This document shows positions 6,349-7,281 of a DNA stretch of 7,281 nt, piece by piece. Source of the stretch: Nitrospirota bacterium (GTDB lineage Bacteria > Nitrospirota > CAKKRA01 > 9FT-COMBO-42-15); the NCBI GenBank assembly GCA_023248415.1, contig JAHFEP010000100.1, forward strand, positions 1 through 7,281, read 5' to 3'. The position numbers were made by a program, and so were the translations under genes. Every line of letters starts with the position of its first letter. Position 1 is the first letter of the stretch. The notes under the pieces are model-generated. The model was not told the origin of the DNA. It saw only the letters and a list, made by a program, of their open reading frames with translations, and searched no databases.

Positions 6349-7281
6349 ATGAACCGAGCTTTTATTACATTTACACTATCAGAACAGCTTTACGGAATTG
6401 ATTCACAGAATATTATAGAGGTAATACCTCTGCTTGAGATTATTCCTATCGGCAAGGCGCCTGATTTTATAGAAGGCTTTATAAACCTCCGCGGCGCCCT
6501 TATCCTTGTAATAAATATGCGCGAGGCTCTGGGATTAGAGAAGATTCCCCTGTCTGTTAATAATTCTATTGTTAATGTAAATATTAATGGCCTTCCAATA
6601 GGATTTGTTGTTGACAGTATAAAGGATGTAGTATCTGTTTCAGAGGAGCAGATTACCAAGCCTTCTAAAAAGTGGAAGGGTATAGATATAAGATATATTT
6701 ACGGTATTCTAAAAAGAGGGACAGATTCTATTACTATACTTGATACAGAGTCAATCTTTACTGAAAAGGAAAAAGAGCTTATCATTGCATCTTCCAAAAA
6801 AATCAGCCGGAAAAAGGAGTTCGTTGATTTGCCGCCTTATGAAGACAGGGAGACACTGAAAAAGAGGGCAGATGAGTTCAGTAAGTTGATTGCTGAGCCG
6901 GAGGCAGCAGGTGAAAGCATGAGTGCGGTTATGTTCAGAATAGGTAATGAAGACTATGCAATAGATGTAAGATATATTCTGCAGACCGAGAAATTAAGGT
7001 ATCTTGCAAAGGTGCCTTCTACGGCTGAATTTATTGCTGGTGTAATGAATATGGGTGGAAGCATACTGCCTGTTATAGATATGAGGCTTCTTATTGGCGC
7101 TGAAAGGGTGATTAAAAGGGATAACCCTGTTCTTATTGTAGATATAAACAAAAATAGAATGGGGGCGCTTGTTGATGAAATCAAGGATGTTGTAGTTATA
7201 CCTCTTAATGATGTAAAGCCTCCGTTAGAGTCTATAAGCGGGGATAAAAGGCAGTACATATACGGAGAGGCAATCATTAAT
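6349..7281 (+). CDS. cheW: Tandem CheW-domain scaffold protein (3' end outside window)
   Basis: Coupling protein of a chemosensory array, expected to link receptors to the CheA kinase. The frame is open from ATG 6349 to the window end (311 residues, no stop), so the protein is incomplete. The first CheW domain covers about 3-140 and has the classic NLRG (46-49) followed by LILVINMREALGL. A linker of about 50 residues holds YEDRETLKKRADEFSKLI (164-181), like the basic helical element often seen beside CheW domains in multi-domain forms. The second CheW domain begins about residue 192 (AVMFRIGNEDYAIDV), but its NLRG position reads NMGG (234-237), and it continues to the cut. A third domain cannot be excluded. 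The ATG lies 2 bp after the cheR stop. The nearest Shine-Dalgarno (AAGGAG at 6326-6331) is 17 bases away, longer than usual, so initiation may depend on coupling with cheR. Confidence 0.9.
   Translation, partial: MNRAFITFTLSEQLYGIDSQNIIEVIPLLEIIPIGKAPDFIEGFINLRGALILVINMREALGLEKIPLSVNNSIVNVNINGLPIGFVVDSIKDVVSVSEEQITKPSKKWKGIDIRYIYGILKRGTDSITILDTESIFTEKEKELIIASSKKISRKKEFVDLPPYEDRETLKKRADEFSKLIAEPEAAGESMSAVMFRIGNEDYAIDVRYILQTEKLRYLAKVPSTAEFIAGVMNMGGSILPVIDMRLLIGAERVIKRDNPVLIVDINKNRMGALVDEIKDVVVIPLNDVKPPLESISGDKRQYIYGEAIIN

Noticed and set aside
6390..7277. Open frames on the - strand at the right end of the window
   Set aside because: They are antisense to the clear tandem CheW protein, which is open from 6349 to the end and matches the family in both halves.

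Overview
The window is a stretch of an AT-rich, tightly packed bacterial genome with seven protein-coding genes: six on the + strand and one on the - strand. No RNA gene, CRISPR array or insertion sequence is visible. An LDH-like malate dehydrogenase lies next to a two-subunit iron-sulfur class I fumarase. With the TMTC-like TPR membrane protein, the TPR-tailed CheR and one copy of the 'PSPQPSPQRGEG'-type dispersed repeat, this fits an environmental Nitrospirota- or Deltaproteobacteria-like lineage. That placement is inference from gene content only; no marker gene is present.

Region 1 (1-2057) is central carbon metabolism: the 3' part of mdh (cut by the window start), then the alpha and beta subunits of class I fumarate hydratase. 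mdh and the alpha gene overlap by one base. The alpha and beta genes are 18 bp apart and lie in the same reading frame, separated by a single TAG. Together they interconvert fumarate, malate and oxaloacetate, in either the oxidative or the reductive direction of the TCA cycle. A short convergent gene on the - strand (2099-2467) encodes a DUF488/YeaO-like protein of unknown function.

Region 2 (2468-4775) holds one large gene, divergent from the DUF488 gene. It encodes a 748-residue polytopic membrane protein that resembles the TMTC/PMT-like GT-C glycosyltransferases and ends in about eight TPR units. It has a near-consensus sigma-70 promoter placed so close to the ATG that the mRNA should be almost leaderless. 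A GC-rich dispersed palindromic repeat sits in frame inside the coding sequence, between two membrane segments.

Region 3 (4776-7281) is the start of a chemosensory cluster: a CheR methyltransferase with a C-terminal TPR domain, started at TTG behind a good Shine-Dalgarno, then a protein with two CheW domains that runs off the window end. This pairing recalls Frz/Wsp-type alternative chemosensory systems. The receptor, CheA and CheB would be expected downstream but cannot be seen.

I found no convincing wholly new system. The most unusual items are the repeat inside the TMTC-like gene, the leaderless-type promoter, the single amber codon between the fumarase subunits and the altered NLRG motif in the second CheW domain.
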